Assembly (NCBI GenBank): GCA_011053055.1
Contig: DRHT01000043.1
Location: forward strand, 58,479 to 122,478
Direction: 5' to 3'
From: Halopseudomonas sabulinigri
GTDB lineage: Bacteria; Pseudomonadota; Gammaproteobacteria; Pseudomonadales; Pseudomonadaceae
Length of the DNA: 64,000 nt
Position 1 is the first letter of the stretch. The number at the start of each line of letters is the position of its first letter. Positions 24,773 to 35,026 of this stretch are shown here, piece by piece. The notes beneath the pieces are model-generated. The model had not been told where the DNA came from and did not search any database. It saw only the letters and a list, made by a program, of their open reading frames with translations. The position numbers were made by a program, and so were the translations under genes.

Positions 24773-26087
24773 GGGCGCCTCCTTGCAGGAACGTCATGTA
24801 GCGGTCTGCTACCGGCTTGTAGTCGAGATTGCCGCCGTGTCCGCCGTGCGGATACAGGTAAGCACGCTCGCCAAAGGTGTCGGCGAGAAACTGGTAATCA
24901 TCGCGGGTCAGGATGAAATCGTCTGCATTACTGACAGCCGCGACATTTGGATTACCCTGCAGAAACGAGCTGAGACTGCGCAGACTGGTCTCATAGGCCA
25001 TGTCTTCAATACTGCGTCCAGCGTTCTTCGCTTCCCAAGCCGGCCACAGCTGGTTATTGATGTAGCAGGTAAAATCGCAAAACAAAGCGCGGCGCAAATA
25101 AGGGGTCAGCGAGGTGCTAACCTTGATTTCCTTGCCCACGGGCGCGAAGCGGCCGCCGTTATTGATCAAGTCACTCATAAAGTTGAGGTCGGCTGCGGAG
25201 AAACGGAACACTGCGCCAATCAGCATGGCCAGTTCAGGATCGGTCAGCGCCTCAGGCGAGTTTTGAATCTCGTAAAACAGGCTGGACTGAATGTCACCGT
25301 TGCCGCCTTGGGCAAAGTGGCGGGACAGCTTCTGGAAGATGTGCTCGTAAAAACTCTCGCTGTCGCTGACGCCGTCTACACGGGTGTACGACAACTCGTC
25401 CAATCGCCCAACCGAGGAGTAGAGATCAACCGGTGGATTCAGTAGCAGCACCTTGCTGAAGTTGAATTGACCGAGATGTGAGTCCAGCTCTGCAACAAAG
25501 GCCGCATGCAAGGCACCCAGGCTAAAGCCCGCGAGACGGAACTCGGTCACTTCAAAGCCTTTCTTGTCCTGCGCCTCCTGCAGCGCCAGCGTCATCGCGG
25601 TGTGCAGGTCGCGCGCATCTTCTGCGCCTACGCCTGGCATCCCGCTATTGGAAGCAGCGGCGATAAAGTCAAAATTAGACGGCGACGAGAGCACGATGAC
25701 ATGCATGCCGGCCTGCCATAGCAGCCGCTTGAGATAATCCATGCGTGCGCTGTCGAATCCCGAACCAGTGCCGGCAATAAGAAATGTCAAAGGCGCAGGT
25801 TTATCCTGCCAGGCAACTCTGAATTGCAGATCACGGTAACGAGATAACGCAGACGGCAGTTTGCGATCGGGTAATACCCGCACAGACAGGTCATCTTGCT
25901 GTACGTCTATTTCATCAGGAACGGGGGCTTTGAGGTCTTCCGGGGTACCGGCGACGGTAGCCATGAAAGGATTGGTTTCAGGATAGGCAAAGGGTTCTGC
26001 TGCAACGCAGTGCGAAACCGAAAACAATAATCCTGCAAATAGGTAAGGCGAGAGGTACGGCTTAATTCGGGTCATAGACATTTCCAT
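24765..26087 (-). CDS. Exported alpha/beta hydrolase, co-operonic with mlaA
   Basis: A 440-residue protein with a signal peptide (FAGLLFSVSHCVAA) and an alpha/beta hydrolase core: LTFLIAGTGSGFDSARMD (oxyanion region), the nucleophile elbow AGFSLGALHA near 170, and a late YPHGGHGGNL that can supply the catalytic His. Overlap with mlaA hints at work on envelope lipids, which is inference. Start choice: ATG 26087 (MEMSM) or ATG 26075 (MTRIKPYL). Confidence 0.75.
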   Translation of the reverse strand: MEMSMTRIKPYLSPYLFAGLLFSVSHCVAAEPFAYPETNPFMATVAGTPEDLKAPVPDEIDVQQDDLSVRVLPDRKLPSALSRYRDLQFRVAWQDKPAPLTFLIAGTGSGFDSARMDYLKRLLWQAGMHVIVLSSPSNFDFIAAASNSGMPGVGAEDARDLHTAMTLALQEAQDKKGFEVTEFRLAGFSLGALHAAFVAELDSHLGQFNFSKVLLLNPPVDLYSSVGRLDELSYTRVDGVSDSESFYEHIFQKLSRHFAQGGNGDIQSSLFYEIQNSPEALTDPELAMLIGAVFRFSAADLNFMSDLINNGGRFAPVGKEIKVSTSLTPYLRRALFCDFTCYINNQLWPAWEAKNAGRSIEDMAYETSLRSLSSFLQGNPNVAAVSNADDFILTRDDYQFLADTFGERAYLYPHGGHGGNLDYKPVADRYMTFLQGGAHE

Positions 26088-26197
26088 GTGGCTACATGAA
26101 CTATACCCCGGAAACGGTCGAAAAGTTCCCTAAAGTTGCTGTCAAAGTGCTCCTAAATAGCTAGTAACGGCGAGTGTTAAATACCGCTATCGGGTCT

Positions 26198-26413
26198 TTA
26201 TACCTGCAAAAGCGAGGAATCTTCCCGCTGCACAAGCTGTTTGCGCCGCTCGTAGCGTTTCCAGATCTTTTCGTGGAAATAAAAAGCCACGGTATTGACC
26301 GCAGGTTCCACCAAGGCAACCGTGCCACCAATCAAGATGCTGCCGGTCAGCAAGTAGACCACGCCAAAAGCGATGGAAAAGTGCATGCAGGCGAAAGTAA
26401 TGGTTTTTAACAT
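26198..26413 (-). CDS. Small DUF2061-type membrane protein
   Basis: A 71-residue protein with two membrane segments (ITFACMHFSIAFGVVYLLTG; GTVALVEPAVNTVAFYF) and a basic tail (HEKIWKRYERRK), the DUF2061 pattern. The ATG at 26413 has TGAGG upstream. Function unknown. Confidence 0.8.
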   Translation of the reverse strand: MLKTITFACMHFSIAFGVVYLLTGSILIGGTVALVEPAVNTVAFYFHEKIWKRYERRKQLVQREDSSLLQV

Positions 26414-26686
26414 GGAACACCTCAAGTAAGTATTTACAAATATAACTGATTCGCATTTGCAAATGATAGTGCTTCAGGCTGGCAACGCAAATCTTAAAAA
26501 TCTCATTGCGTTGATAGTGGGACTCAATCGGCGTTTTTTCTCAGCAACGGGGTTTTATCTGCAGCCAAAAAGTACCAGTGCGTCAGCGATATGTTGGCCG
26601 CGCTATTCGGCTATGATGAAAAGACGGCGCCTAGCTTTCAGGCCATCCAGACTCATGATTGGCGTCCGAAAAAGGCAGAACTGCAT

Positions 26687-27625
26687 ATGGATTTTAAGGA
26701 CTATTACAGTGTTCTCGGGGTCGGTCGCAACGCAGACGACAAAGCGATCAAGACCGCTTACCGCAAGCTCGCCAGAGAATATCATCCGGATGTCAGTAAG
26801 CACCCGCAGGCTGAAGACAAGTTCAAAGAAGTCGCTGAGGCCTACGAAGTGCTTCACGACGCCGACAAGCGTGCTGAATACGAATCGCTGTTCCAGGCCC
26901 GCGAGCAGCGGCAGCGTTATCAGGGCAGGGCAGGTGCGGGCCATGCTGGGACGGGAGAAGCGGATAATGACTTCGGCGATTTCTTCAGTTCCATGTTTGG
27001 CGGAGGCGGTTCAGGTGGCTTCCGCTCAGCCCGCGATGAGCCGCGTGCACGTAAAGGTAGCGACGCTGAAATTGAGCTTCCGGTTTTTCTCGAAGAAACG
27101 CTGAGTGAAACCAGCAAACCGGTGAGTTTTGAGTTGCAGTACCGAGATGCGCGTGGCCAATTGCAGACCCTGCAAAAATCGCTCAAGGTCAAGATTCCGG
27201 CGGGTGTCAGTGATGGCGAACGAATCCGCCTCAAGGGTCAGGGTTCTCCGGGCACGGGCAACGCGCCTGCCGGTGATATCTATTTGCATATCCGCCTAGT
27301 GCCGCACCCGATGTTTGATGTAGAAGGCCATAACCTGATCGTTACTGTTCCGCTTGCCCCTTGGGAAGCGGCACTTGGTGCCTCGATTACGGTGCCAACT
27401 TTGACCGGTAAAATTCAATTGAGCATTAAACCCAATAGCCAGAGCGGACAGCGGCTGCGGATTAAAGGCAAGGGATTGGTGGGTAAGCATGGCAGTGGTG
27501 ATCTGTTTGCCGTGCTCAAGGTCGTCATGCCTGAACAAAACAACGATCAGATGACTCGCCTGTGGTCTGAGTTGGCTGAGCAAGCGAACTTCGATCCACG
27601 CGCGGACTGGAGCAAGCAATCATGA
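26687..27625 (+). CDS. cbpA: Curved DNA-binding co-chaperone CbpA (DnaJ family)
   Basis: A 312-residue J-domain protein. Residues 1-70 are the J domain with HPD in [13 protein letters not shown] Gly-rich linker (GGGGSGGF near 105) is followed by two C-terminal substrate domains ([42 protein letters not shown]). There is no zinc-finger domain, which separates CbpA from DnaJ. The frame is open back to 26591, but ATG 26687 gives the family start [12 protein letters not shown]. It overlaps cbpM by four bases. Confidence 0.95.
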   Translation: MDFKDYYSVLGVGRNADDKAIKTAYRKLAREYHPDVSKHPQAEDKFKEVAEAYEVLHDADKRAEYESLFQAREQRQRYQGRAGAGHAGTGEADNDFGDFFSSMFGGGGSGGFRSARDEPRARKGSDAEIELPVFLEETLSETSKPVSFELQYRDARGQLQTLQKSLKVKIPAGVSDGERIRLKGQGSPGTGNAPAGDIYLHIRLVPHPMFDVEGHNLIVTVPLAPWEAALGASITVPTLTGKIQLSIKPNSQSGQRLRIKGKGLVGKHGSGDLFAVLKVVMPEQNNDQMTRLWSELAEQANFDPRADWSKQS

Positions 27626-27927
27626 GCAGCGTGTACATCAGTTTTAGCGAGCTTTGCCAGTGCGTCAGCATGAGTGAAGCGCAGGTGATGGACCTGGTAG
27701 AGCAAGGGGTGCTTAGACCCGAAACGGGAGTGCAACGCGAGGAGTGGCGTTTCAGTCATATTGCCTTGACGGTCGTCGGCAGGGCGGAACGCTTGCATCA
27801 TCAACTGTCGGTAGATTGGGCTGACATGCCGTTGGTGCTTGAGCTGCTTGAAGAGCTAACCGAGTTGCGCGCTGAAAATAGCATGTTGAAGCAGCGGCTC
27901 AATCGCTTTTTAGTTGACGAAAATTGA
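27622..27927 (+). CDS. cbpM: Chaperone modulator CbpM
   Basis: A 101-residue MerR-like helical protein that binds the J domain of CbpA and restrains it. Features are the N-terminal helix-turn-helix-like part ([16 protein letters not shown]) and a C-terminal coiled helix ([20 protein letters not shown]). Its ATG overlaps the cbpA stop (ATGA), the standard arrangement. Confidence 0.93.
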   Translation: MSSVYISFSELCQCVSMSEAQVMDLVEQGVLRPETGVQREEWRFSHIALTVVGRAERLHHQLSVDWADMPLVLELLEELTELRAENSMLKQRLNRFLVDEN

Positions 27928-27941
27928 TGTTGTGAAAGGTA

Positions 27942-27976
27942 CCCGGCGTGGCATGGTTTAGCCATGTTGCGCCGGG
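27942..27976 (+). terminator. Long hairpin between cbpM and the convergent small gene
   Basis: A 15-pair stem (CCCGGCGTGGCATGG with CCATGTTGCGCCGGG, three G-U) around TTTAG. It has no T tract but sits between two convergent genes, 15 bases after the cbpM stop. Confidence 0.55.
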
Positions 27977-27996
27977 CACAGCCCACGGCTATTGAT

Positions 27997-28176
27997 TCAG
28001 TCGAAATCCAGGTCTGACAGCTGTCGCTGCAGGCGGCGTTCTTCCAGGTAATTATCGATCAAGCGTCGCTTGGTCAAACTCGCCTTGGAATTGGGCGCGC
28101 TGTCGGTTTCGGGGGTGTCGTCCTCTTCGATGAAGTCTTCATCGTCCAGTTCAATGTCGCTTTTTGCTTTGGCCAT
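27997..28176 (-). CDS. PA3496-family small acidic protein (putative envelope integrity)
   Basis: A 59-residue protein starting MAKAKSDIELDDEDFIEED and ending RRLQRQLSDLDFD. The acidic first half and the C-terminal helix LIDNYLEERRLQRQL match the small PA3496 family that lies next to nth in pseudomonads. The conserved place beside nth supports it as a real gene. It has no signal peptide and no known biochemical activity. Confidence 0.85.
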   Translation of the reverse strand: MAKAKSDIELDDEDFIEEDDTPETDSAPNSKASLTKRRLIDNYLEERRLQRQLSDLDFD

Positions 28177-28281
28177 GACTCAACTCCGCAATGAAGATGC
28201 CATTTGCGCATCTTATAAACGGAGTCCGAGCTTTGCGGAAATAGATTTTTTCAATTAAATGCATATAAACGCTGAGAATTG

Positions 28282-28917
28282 CTAATCGCCGGTTTTCTGT
28301 TTGTAGTCACAGAGGTCCTCAATACGGCAGCTACCACATTGTGGAGTGCGCGCTTTGCACACATAACGGCCGTGCAAAATCAGCCAATGATGGGCATTCA
28401 CCAAAAACTCGGGCGGTACAAAACGCATGAGTTTTTTCTCTACTTCCAACACGTTTTTACCGGGTGCGATACCGGTGCGATTACTGACACGAAAGATATG
28501 CGTATCAACCGCCATCGCGGGGTGACCAAAAGCCGTATTGAGTACTACGTTGGCGGTCTTGCGGCCCACGCCGGGGAGTGCCTCTAGCGCTTCGCGATCG
28601 TCCGGTACTGTGCTGTTGTGCAGCTCTACCAGCATTTTGCAGGCGGCGATTACGTTGCGCGCCTTGGTGTTGAAAAGGCCAATAGTCTTAATGTACTCAG
28701 ATAGTCCTTCAACACCTAGCGCGTAGATGGCTTCCGGTGTATTGGCGACCGGAAACAGCTTAGCGGTAGCCTTGTTGACGCCCACATCGGTAGCCTGCGC
28801 GGAGAGGGTGACTGCAACCAACAATTCGAACGGTGAGCTGAAGTTCAGCTCAGTGGTCGGATGGGGGTTGTCTTCGCGCAGACGGCGGAAGATCTCAAAG
28901 CGCTTTTGCTGATTCAT
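28282..28917 (-). CDS. nth: Endonuclease III
   Basis: A 211-residue bifunctional DNA glycosylase/AP lyase for oxidised pyrimidines. The HhH motif with catalytic Lys (LPGVGRKTANVVL near 115), the catalytic Asp in AVDTHIFRVSNRTG, and the C-terminal [4Fe-4S] loop (C-x6-C-x2-C-x5-C in CKARTPQCGSCRIEDLC) are all intact. It follows rnfE with a 15-base gap, the usual rnf-nth pairing. Confidence 0.96.
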   Translation of the reverse strand: MNQQKRFEIFRRLREDNPHPTTELNFSSPFELLVAVTLSAQATDVGVNKATAKLFPVANTPEAIYALGVEGLSEYIKTIGLFNTKARNVIAACKMLVELHNSTVPDDREALEALPGVGRKTANVVLNTAFGHPAMAVDTHIFRVSNRTGIAPGKNVLEVEKKLMRFVPPEFLVNAHHWLILHGRYVCKARTPQCGSCRIEDLCDYKQKTGD

Positions 28918-28932
28918 GCCGTGCCTTTTGCC

Positions 28933-29646
28933 TCAGCTAATGGTGCCGGTTACCCGAACGCGTTTGCTACCCGCAGCCGGTCTGGTGAGCCGAGCTTCGG
29001 CGCGCTGTTTGACCTTGGCATCAATCACATTCTTCAAGGCGATCAATAGGCCCATAAACAGGAAGGCACCTGGCGGCAAGATCACGAAAAGAACATCTTT
29101 GTAGTTCGGGAATACAACGATTTTCCAGCTTTCCGCCATAGGTCCGAGTAGCAAATCCATACCAGCAAACAGGGTGCCGTGGCCGATCAGTTCACGCAGG
29201 CCGCCCAATACCACCAACACCAGCCCAAAGCCCAAGCTCATCATGAAACCGTCTACCACTGCCGGCAGCACTGCGTTCTTGGAAGCAAAGGCATCGGCGC
29301 GGCCGAGAATCACGCAGTTGGTCACAATCAAGGGAATGAAAATCCCGAGTATCTGATACAACTCGTAGGTGAAAGCCTGCATCAGTAGTTCAATACAAGT
29401 GGTCAGCGCGGCAATGATCATCACAAAGGTGGGCAGGCGCACGGCGTCTGTCACGGCGCTGCGAATCAGCGAAACGGCCAGGTTCGAACCGGTCAACACC
29501 AGCATGGTGGCGATCCCCAGCCCCAGCGCATTGACTACCGAACTACTAACGCCTAACAGCGGACAAAGACCCAGTAACTGCACAAGCCCTGGGTTGTTGT
29601 GCCAGAGGCCGTCAGCGGTGATCTGAGAAAGCGTTTTAGTTGCCAT
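28933..29646 (-). CDS. rnfE: Ion-translocating electron transport complex subunit RnfE
   Basis: A 237-residue inner-membrane subunit with about six TM helices, homologous to RnfA. Family segments are [41 protein letters not shown] and [20 protein letters not shown]; membrane Cys residues in the two LCPL/TNCV loops bind an iron-sulfur centre with RnfA. The open frame extends 41 codons upstream, but ATG 29646 gives MATKTLSQI, the family start, and overlaps rnfG by 11 bases. Confidence 0.95.
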   Translation of the reverse strand: MATKTLSQITADGLWHNNPGLVQLLGLCPLLGVSSSVVNALGLGIATMLVLTGSNLAVSLIRSAVTDAVRLPTFVMIIAALTTCIELLMQAFTYELYQILGIFIPLIVTNCVILGRADAFASKNAVLPAVVDGFMMSLGFGLVLVVLGGLRELIGHGTLFAGMDLLLGPMAESWKIVVFPNYKDVLFVILPPGAFLFMGLLIALKNVIDAKVKQRAEARLTRPAAGSKRVRVTGTIS

Positions 29647-30292
29647 TGGTGGACTCCTCGGCGGGCAGCTGGAGCAGAATGCTTCGGTGGTCTGCAAAGT
29701 ACTCGAGGCTTTGGTATACCGCCTTGACCACTGCACGCGGGGTGATAGTCGCGCCGGTGAACTGATCAAAGTTACCGCCGTCCTTTTTGACTGCCCAGTT
29801 CTCGGGCACCGGCATGCTCAGGCTTTTGCCGTTAAACTCCAGCACCCACTGGCTTTTACCGATCTCGACCTTGTCACCCAAGCCGGGTGTCTCGCGGTGG
29901 CTGACCGCACGCACGCCAGCCACTGAGCCGTCGGCGTAAATGCCTACCAGCAGGTCAATGCGGCCACTGTAACCCTCTGGGGCGACCACGGGCAGTATCA
30001 CTGCCACTACCTCACCGTTCTGCCGGGCGCGATAGCCATCGCGGGCGTCGGATAAACGCAGCTGCGGATAATCATCGACGCTGAAGCTATCACCGAGCAG
30101 ATCGTTGTCATGTTGCTCGTGCGGCAGAATTTCGTTCAGGGCGCTGAGTTGCACACGGCGCTGGGCTTCGCTGATGCGCTCGGCCGTGCCTTGCTGGGTC
30201 ACCGCGATCAAACCTACGGTCGCCATTGCGAACAGCCCCAGAATGACGCTGTTGCGCAGTATGGAGCCGCGGGTGGTGGTTGGGTTATCCAT
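29636..30292 (-). CDS. rnfG: Rnf complex subunit RnfG (covalent FMN)
   Basis: A 218-residue protein with one N-terminal membrane helix ([18 protein letters not shown]) and a periplasmic FMN-binding domain. FMN attaches covalently to the Thr of S/T-GAT-x-T/S, seen here as [12 protein letters not shown] near 178. [11 protein letters not shown] near 125 is also typical. It is translationally linked with rnfE and rnfD. Confidence 0.95.
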   Translation of the reverse strand: MDNPTTTRGSILRNSVILGLFAMATVGLIAVTQQGTAERISEAQRRVQLSALNEILPHEQHDNDLLGDSFSVDDYPQLRLSDARDGYRARQNGEVVAVILPVVAPEGYSGRIDLLVGIYADGSVAGVRAVSHRETPGLGDKVEIGKSQWVLEFNGKSLSMPVPENWAVKKDGGNFDQFTGATITPRAVVKAVYQSLEYFADHRSILLQLPAEESTNGN

Positions 30293-30294
30293 GC

Positions 30295-31362
30295 TCAGTC
30301 CGTCTTGCCCATGCCGCGCTTGGCCTTACGATGGCCATAGGTGCGGGGTGTGCTGTAGTAGTCGATGGTCGGTGCAGCCAGGTTCATCAGCAATACCGCG
30401 AAGGCGACGGCATCGGGGTAACCACCCCAGGCGCGAATGCAATACACCAGGATGCCCACACCGGCGCCGAAAATCAGCCTGCCTTGCTTGCTGGTCGCGC
30501 CAGAGACGGGATCAGTAACGATGAAGAAGGCGCCCAGCATGCTAGCGCCGCTGAGTAGATGAAACAGCGGCGAGCCGTTAGACCCTGAGCCGCTGCCATT
30601 CCAGAACAGTAGACTCATGATCGCGAGTGCGCCAAGCATACCGACTGGTGCATGCCAGGTGTAAATGCGCTTGTAGAGTAGCGCGATGCCGCCGGCTAGA
30701 TAAGCCAAACTGATCCATTCCCAGCCGTGCCCCGCAAAACTGCCAAACACCGGCTTGCTGGCCTGTAATTCGGTCATGGTCAGACTGGCGTTGGTCTTGA
30801 CGACATCCAATGGCGTGGCCAATGTCCAGCCATCGATCGCTTGGGTAGCCGGCAGGAAGATGCGCGACAGCCCCTCAAAGAGTCCCAGCGTGGCCTGCAC
30901 GTTGGGCATGAGAGCTTCGATGCCACGCCAGGCAGGCCAACTGGTCATTTCTACCGGAAAAGAGATCAACACCACGGCATAACCCAGCATTGCTGGATTG
31001 AACGGGTTCTGGCCGAGGCCACCGTACAGCTGCTTGCCGAATACGATAGCAAAGGCAGTCGCCACCAGCGTTAACCACCAAGGCGCGTAAGGGGGCAGCG
31101 CCAGCGCCAGTAGCCAGGCGGTAACCAATGCGCTGCCGTCACGCAGATAGAAGCTGATCGGGCGTTTGCGAATCCATAGGATCAGGCTCTCGACTGCCAG
31201 GGCTACAAGGCTCGCAAAGCAGATATTGATCAGCGTGCCAAAGCCAAAAAACCAGGTCATGGCTAATATGCCGGGTAGGGTCGCGCCCAGTACCCAGAGC
31301 ATGATGGTCTGGGTATGGTTGTTGCCCTTGGCGTGCGGCGATGTCATGCGAACCAGCGCCAT
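30295..31362 (-). CDS. rnfD: Rnf complex subunit RnfD (covalent FMN)
   Basis: A 355-residue subunit with about nine TM helices. The FMN attachment motif is in [18 protein letters not shown] near 285. Other family stretches are [23 protein letters not shown] near 110 and [19 protein letters not shown] near the end. The ATG overlaps the rnfC stop by one base. Confidence 0.95.
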   Translation of the reverse strand: MALVRMTSPHAKGNNHTQTIMLWVLGATLPGILAMTWFFGFGTLINICFASLVALAVESLILWIRKRPISFYLRDGSALVTAWLLALALPPYAPWWLTLVATAFAIVFGKQLYGGLGQNPFNPAMLGYAVVLISFPVEMTSWPAWRGIEALMPNVQATLGLFEGLSRIFLPATQAIDGWTLATPLDVVKTNASLTMTELQASKPVFGSFAGHGWEWISLAYLAGGIALLYKRIYTWHAPVGMLGALAIMSLLFWNGSGSGSNGSPLFHLLSGASMLGAFFIVTDPVSGATSKQGRLIFGAGVGILVYCIRAWGGYPDAVAFAVLLMNLAAPTIDYYSTPRTYGHRKAKRGMGKTD

Positions 31363-33740
31363 CAGTGGGTCTCCTTGCTGGCCATGTGATCGGCGAAGGC
31401 TTTGGCGGCCGCGTCGAGTGTGGCGCGGGTAGCGGTGAGTTGGTCCTGCGCGGGTGCAGTATCGGTTTCTGCGTCGATGGCGGCCTGCAGTTCACGTTCG
31501 GCGCGTTTGAAGTCCGCCTTGGCAGTGGCCAGGTTGGTTTTCAATTCGCGTACGGTTTCGTCTACTGGCTTTTTATCGACCTTTTGCCGCTCGGGTGGCG
31601 GAATCGGGCTGTTGAGTTCAGCGTCATGCAGCACTTGTTCAGCGGCGTTGAAGGTTTGTTGTTGAGTTTCTAACTGAGCTTTCAAGTCGGCGTCATCAGG
31701 TGAACTGGTGAGTTCGCGTTCCGTTTTCCTTACGGCAGCACGCGCCATGGCCAGATCCAGCTTGGCTTTCTTCAGATTCTCATCGATGGGTTGCTTGACC
31801 GCCGGTGCGGCAGGCACGCGCGCATCAGCGGCTTCGGCTTCTTCGCGTAGTTTGGCGATTTCTGCCTGCTGCTCTTCACTCGGGCTGTCGCCGGCTGCGC
31901 GTTCCGCTTTGCGCAAATTGGCGCGCAGCATCGCGGCTTCAATTTTCAGCTTCTTGGCGTCATCGGCGCCTGCGACTGGCTCGGCAGCGGGTTGCGTTGC
32001 CAATTCGCCCTGCGCCTTATCGAAAGCTTCCTGGGTATCACGTGCGGTCTGTTCCAGCTCAGGAATTTGCGCTTGCAGGTCGGTGTTCTCGGGATTAGCG
32101 GCCAGTTGCTTATTGGCCTTTTTCAACGCCATTTGCGCGGTGGCCGCAGCGATCTTCAGTTGTTTCTGTTCCGGGCTCAAACCACTGGGCTTCTGTGCCT
32201 GCAACCGGGCTACATCGGGTTCGTTGGAGCTATCGTCTGCATCCGTGTTTGGCTTGGCTGCTTCGGCTTCTTTGGCGGCCTTCATGCGTGCAGCTTTCTC
32301 GGCGCGGGCCTGACGGTCGCGCTCTTTTTGTTCGGTCTCGCGCTGCAGGCGTTCCTGGCGGTGCTCAAACCGTTGTTTGGAGTGATCGGATCTATGCTGC
32401 TGCAGGTCCAGCGCACGAATGTCGGATTTGGCAGCGCGGTAGTACTGCACCAACGGAATGCTGCTGGGGCAGACGTAAGAACAGGCGCCGCACTCGATGC
32501 AGTCAAACAGGTTCTGCCGTTTGAGTTGATCGTAATCCTTACCGAGCGCAAAGAAATGCAGCTGTTGTGGCAGCAATTCGGCAGGGCACGCCTCTGCGCA
32601 TAAGCCGCAGCGGATGCAGGGCTGGGCGGGCGGCGGTGGGGGTAGCTCTTCCTGGGTGCCGGCCAGCAGACAGTTGCTGGTTTTGATGATGGGCGCAGCC
32701 GTGCTTTGCAAGGTAAAACCCATCATGGGGCCACCCATAACCAGGCGATACAAGCGTTCAGGCTGCAACCCGGCAAAGCTCAGCAGGTCGCTGATGGGTG
32801 TGCCGATCAGCGCTTCAACGTTGGTTGGGTGTTGCAGTGCGTCGCCGGTCAATGTGGTGATGCGCTTGATCAGCGGCTGTCCTAGCAGCACTGCGTCATG
32901 AATCGCCAGCAGAGTGCCGATGTTCTGGCAGACCATACCAATATCCGCCGGCAGACCACCGCTGGGTACTTCCTTGCCAGTGAGGATCTGGATTAGCTGT
33001 TTTTCGCCGCCGGACGGGTATTTGGTTGGGAATACCACGACCTGCATGCTGGTACGCTCGCCGACGGCCTTGCGCATGTCGGCAATGGCTTCCGGCTTGT
33101 TGTCTTCGATGCCAATCAGCACCTGCTCGGGATGCAATATGTGTTGCAGTATCTCGATGCCTGCGACTATCTGCTCAGCCTTGTAGCGCATGGCAGAGTC
33201 ATCGGCCGTAATGTAAGGCTCACACTCGGTACCGTTGACGATCAGCGTATGAATCTTCTGCTCTGGGCGCGCCTTGAGTTTGACTGAGGTCGGGAATCCC
33301 GCACCGCCCAAACCGCTCACGCCCGCCTGACGGATGACTTCCAACAGAGTGGCGGCTTCCAGTGAGCGGTAGTCGGCAATGGGCGCCAACTCAATCCATT
33401 CGTCCTGACCATCTACCTCCAGCGTAATGGCCCACTCTTCAAGGCCGGAGGCATGCGGGTAGGGCGCTGGACCGATAGCGCTCACAGTGCCTGAGGTCGG
33501 TGCGTGCAACGGGCAACTGATCATACCAGCGGCTTCGGCAATCAACTGGCCCTTGAGTACCCGTTCGCCGATCTCGATCGCAGGTTCTGCTCGTGCGCCC
33601 AAGTGTTGCTGCAGTGGCAAAATCAGCTGCTTGGGCAGCGGCACGGTTTCTATACCGTGAGCGGTCGATTGGTGCTTGTTTTCTTCCGGGTGAATGCCGC
33701 CGGGGATGTCCCAGATACGGATTGGACTGACAGCATTCAT
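31362..33740 (-). CDS. rnfC: Rnf complex subunit RnfC with long coiled C-terminal tail
   Basis: A 792-residue peripheral subunit that is the NADH-facing end. The barrel-sandwich N-terminus (GGIHPEENK), the NADH/FMN-binding Rossmann-like part ([30 protein letters not shown]) and two [4Fe-4S] motifs ([36 protein letters not shown], near 380-435) are intact. The last ~300 residues are charged Ala/Lys/Glu-rich helices with about four recurring units (for example [20 protein letters not shown]). The true ATG is 33740, touching the rnfB stop; the longer open frame upstream overlaps rnfB and is unlikely. Confidence 0.95.
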   Translation of the reverse strand: MNAVSPIRIWDIPGGIHPEENKHQSTAHGIETVPLPKQLILPLQQHLGARAEPAIEIGERVLKGQLIAEAAGMISCPLHAPTSGTVSAIGPAPYPHASGLEEWAITLEVDGQDEWIELAPIADYRSLEAATLLEVIRQAGVSGLGGAGFPTSVKLKARPEQKIHTLIVNGTECEPYITADDSAMRYKAEQIVAGIEILQHILHPEQVLIGIEDNKPEAIADMRKAVGERTSMQVVVFPTKYPSGGEKQLIQILTGKEVPSGGLPADIGMVCQNIGTLLAIHDAVLLGQPLIKRITTLTGDALQHPTNVEALIGTPISDLLSFAGLQPERLYRLVMGGPMMGFTLQSTAAPIIKTSNCLLAGTQEELPPPPPAQPCIRCGLCAEACPAELLPQQLHFFALGKDYDQLKRQNLFDCIECGACSYVCPSSIPLVQYYRAAKSDIRALDLQQHRSDHSKQRFEHRQERLQRETEQKERDRQARAEKAARMKAAKEAEAAKPNTDADDSSNEPDVARLQAQKPSGLSPEQKQLKIAAATAQMALKKANKQLAANPENTDLQAQIPELEQTARDTQEAFDKAQGELATQPAAEPVAGADDAKKLKIEAAMLRANLRKAERAAGDSPSEEQQAEIAKLREEAEAADARVPAAPAVKQPIDENLKKAKLDLAMARAAVRKTERELTSSPDDADLKAQLETQQQTFNAAEQVLHDAELNSPIPPPERQKVDKKPVDETVRELKTNLATAKADFKRAERELQAAIDAETDTAPAQDQLTATRATLDAAAKAFADHMASKETH

Positions 33741-34321
33741 CAAGCAGCCCCTCGCTGGGCATCGGTGGCAATGACGGCAGCGCCCGGTAGCGGGAAGTCC
33801 CACTTCCAGTTTTGCGGCGTGGTGGGCAGGGGCAGCATGTCGATGCAGTCGACCGGGCAAGGCTCAACGCAGAGGTCGCAGCCGGTGCACTCATCGGTGA
33901 TCACCGTGTGCATCTGCTTGGCCGCGCCGAGAATGGCATCCACCGGGCAGGCCTGAATGCACTTGGTGCAGCCGATGCACTCAGCCTCGCGAATATAGGC
34001 GACCATCTTGGGCTTTTCTTCGCCGTGTTCGGCGTCCAACGGCAGTGCTTCCACATCAAGCAGATCAGCCAGCGCTTGAATGGTTGACTCGCCACCGGGC
34101 GGGCACTTGTTGATGGGCTCGCCATTGGCAATGCCCTCGGCATAGGGCCTGCAACCGGGATGCCCGCATTGACCGCACTGAGTCTGCGGCAACAGATCGT
34201 TGATTTGATCGACAATAGGATCGCCCTCTACCTTAAAACGAATGGCGGCGTACCCCAAAATGGCGCCAAAAATCAGCGCCAGGCCCAGCAGTACCAGTAC
34301 GGCAGTGAGGATCATCGACAT
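33740..34321 (-). CDS. rnfB: Rnf complex subunit RnfB (iron-sulfur)
   Basis: A 193-residue subunit with an N-terminal TM helix, a Cys motif ([16 protein letters not shown] near 48-63) for one cluster, and two ferredoxin [4Fe-4S] motifs ([28 protein letters not shown]). It passes electrons from RnfC towards the membrane subunits. Spaced three bases from rnfA. Confidence 0.96.
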   Translation of the reverse strand: MSMILTAVLVLLGLALIFGAILGYAAIRFKVEGDPIVDQINDLLPQTQCGQCGHPGCRPYAEGIANGEPINKCPPGGESTIQALADLLDVEALPLDAEHGEEKPKMVAYIREAECIGCTKCIQACPVDAILGAAKQMHTVITDECTGCDLCVEPCPVDCIDMLPLPTTPQNWKWDFPLPGAAVIATDAQRGAA

Positions 34322-34323
34322 GC

Positions 34324-34908
34324 TTACAACCTTATCAAGCCGGTGAAGCCCATAAAGGCCAGAGACATCAGGCCAGCGGTGATCATGCCAATGGCCGCCC
34401 CACGGAAAGGCGTGGGCACGTCGGCAATGGCGATGCGCTCACGCAGGCCGGCAAATAAAATCAGGATCATTGAGAAGCCAATTGCCGCGCCCAGACCGTA
34501 AGTCGCCGATTTCATAAAGGTCTGTTCGGCACGGTTAGTGTTCAGCAGGGCGACGCCCAGTACCGCGCAGTTGGTGGTGATTAGCGGCAGGAAAATACCG
34601 AGCACCCGATACAGCAGCGGGCTGGTTTTGTGCACCACCATCTCGGTGAACTGCACCACCACGGCGATGACCAGAATAAAGGAAATGGTCCGCAGGAATT
34701 CCAGATTCAACGGCACCAGAATGTACTGGAACGTCAGATAACTGAGGATGGAAGCTAGCGTCAGCACGAAGGTGGTCGCCGCCGACATGCCGATGGCGGT
34801 TTCCAGCTTGCCGGACACACCCATGAACGGGCAAAGCCCTAGGAATTGCACCAGCACAAAGTTGTTGACCAGAATGGTGCTTACTAGAATAAGGGCAAAT
34901 TCAGCCAT
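34324..34908 (-). CDS. rnfA: Rnf complex subunit RnfA
   Basis: A 194-residue integral membrane subunit (about six TM) with the hallmark [20 protein letters not shown] near 18 and [17 protein letters not shown] near 100; the Cys pair binds a cluster with RnfE. ATG 34908 (MAEFALILV) matches the family start; the frame continues five codons upstream. First gene of the rnfABCDGE-nth run, placed 119 bases after the metG stop with a GAGCGG/CCGCTC hairpin at 34981-35000 between. Confidence 0.95.
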   Translation of the reverse strand: MAEFALILVSTILVNNFVLVQFLGLCPFMGVSGKLETAIGMSAATTFVLTLASILSYLTFQYILVPLNLEFLRTISFILVIAVVVQFTEMVVHKTSPLLYRVLGIFLPLITTNCAVLGVALLNTNRAEQTFMKSATYGLGAAIGFSMILILFAGLRERIAIADVPTPFRGAAIGMITAGLMSLAFMGFTGLIRL

Positions 34909-35026
34909 GTTACCCAACCCCATGTGTGGAATGCTCGGCGCGCGACTGTAACGGTAGCTGCGCCTGACTCCGGCTAATCAGAGCGGCTTTGTAACCGCTC
35001 CCGGTTTATCGTTATCAGGTTTTTAC

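Noticed and set aside
33741..33860. Forty extra N-terminal residues on RnfC.
   Set aside because: They overlap the rnfB coding end in another frame and are unlike RnfC; ATG 33740 gives the normal start.
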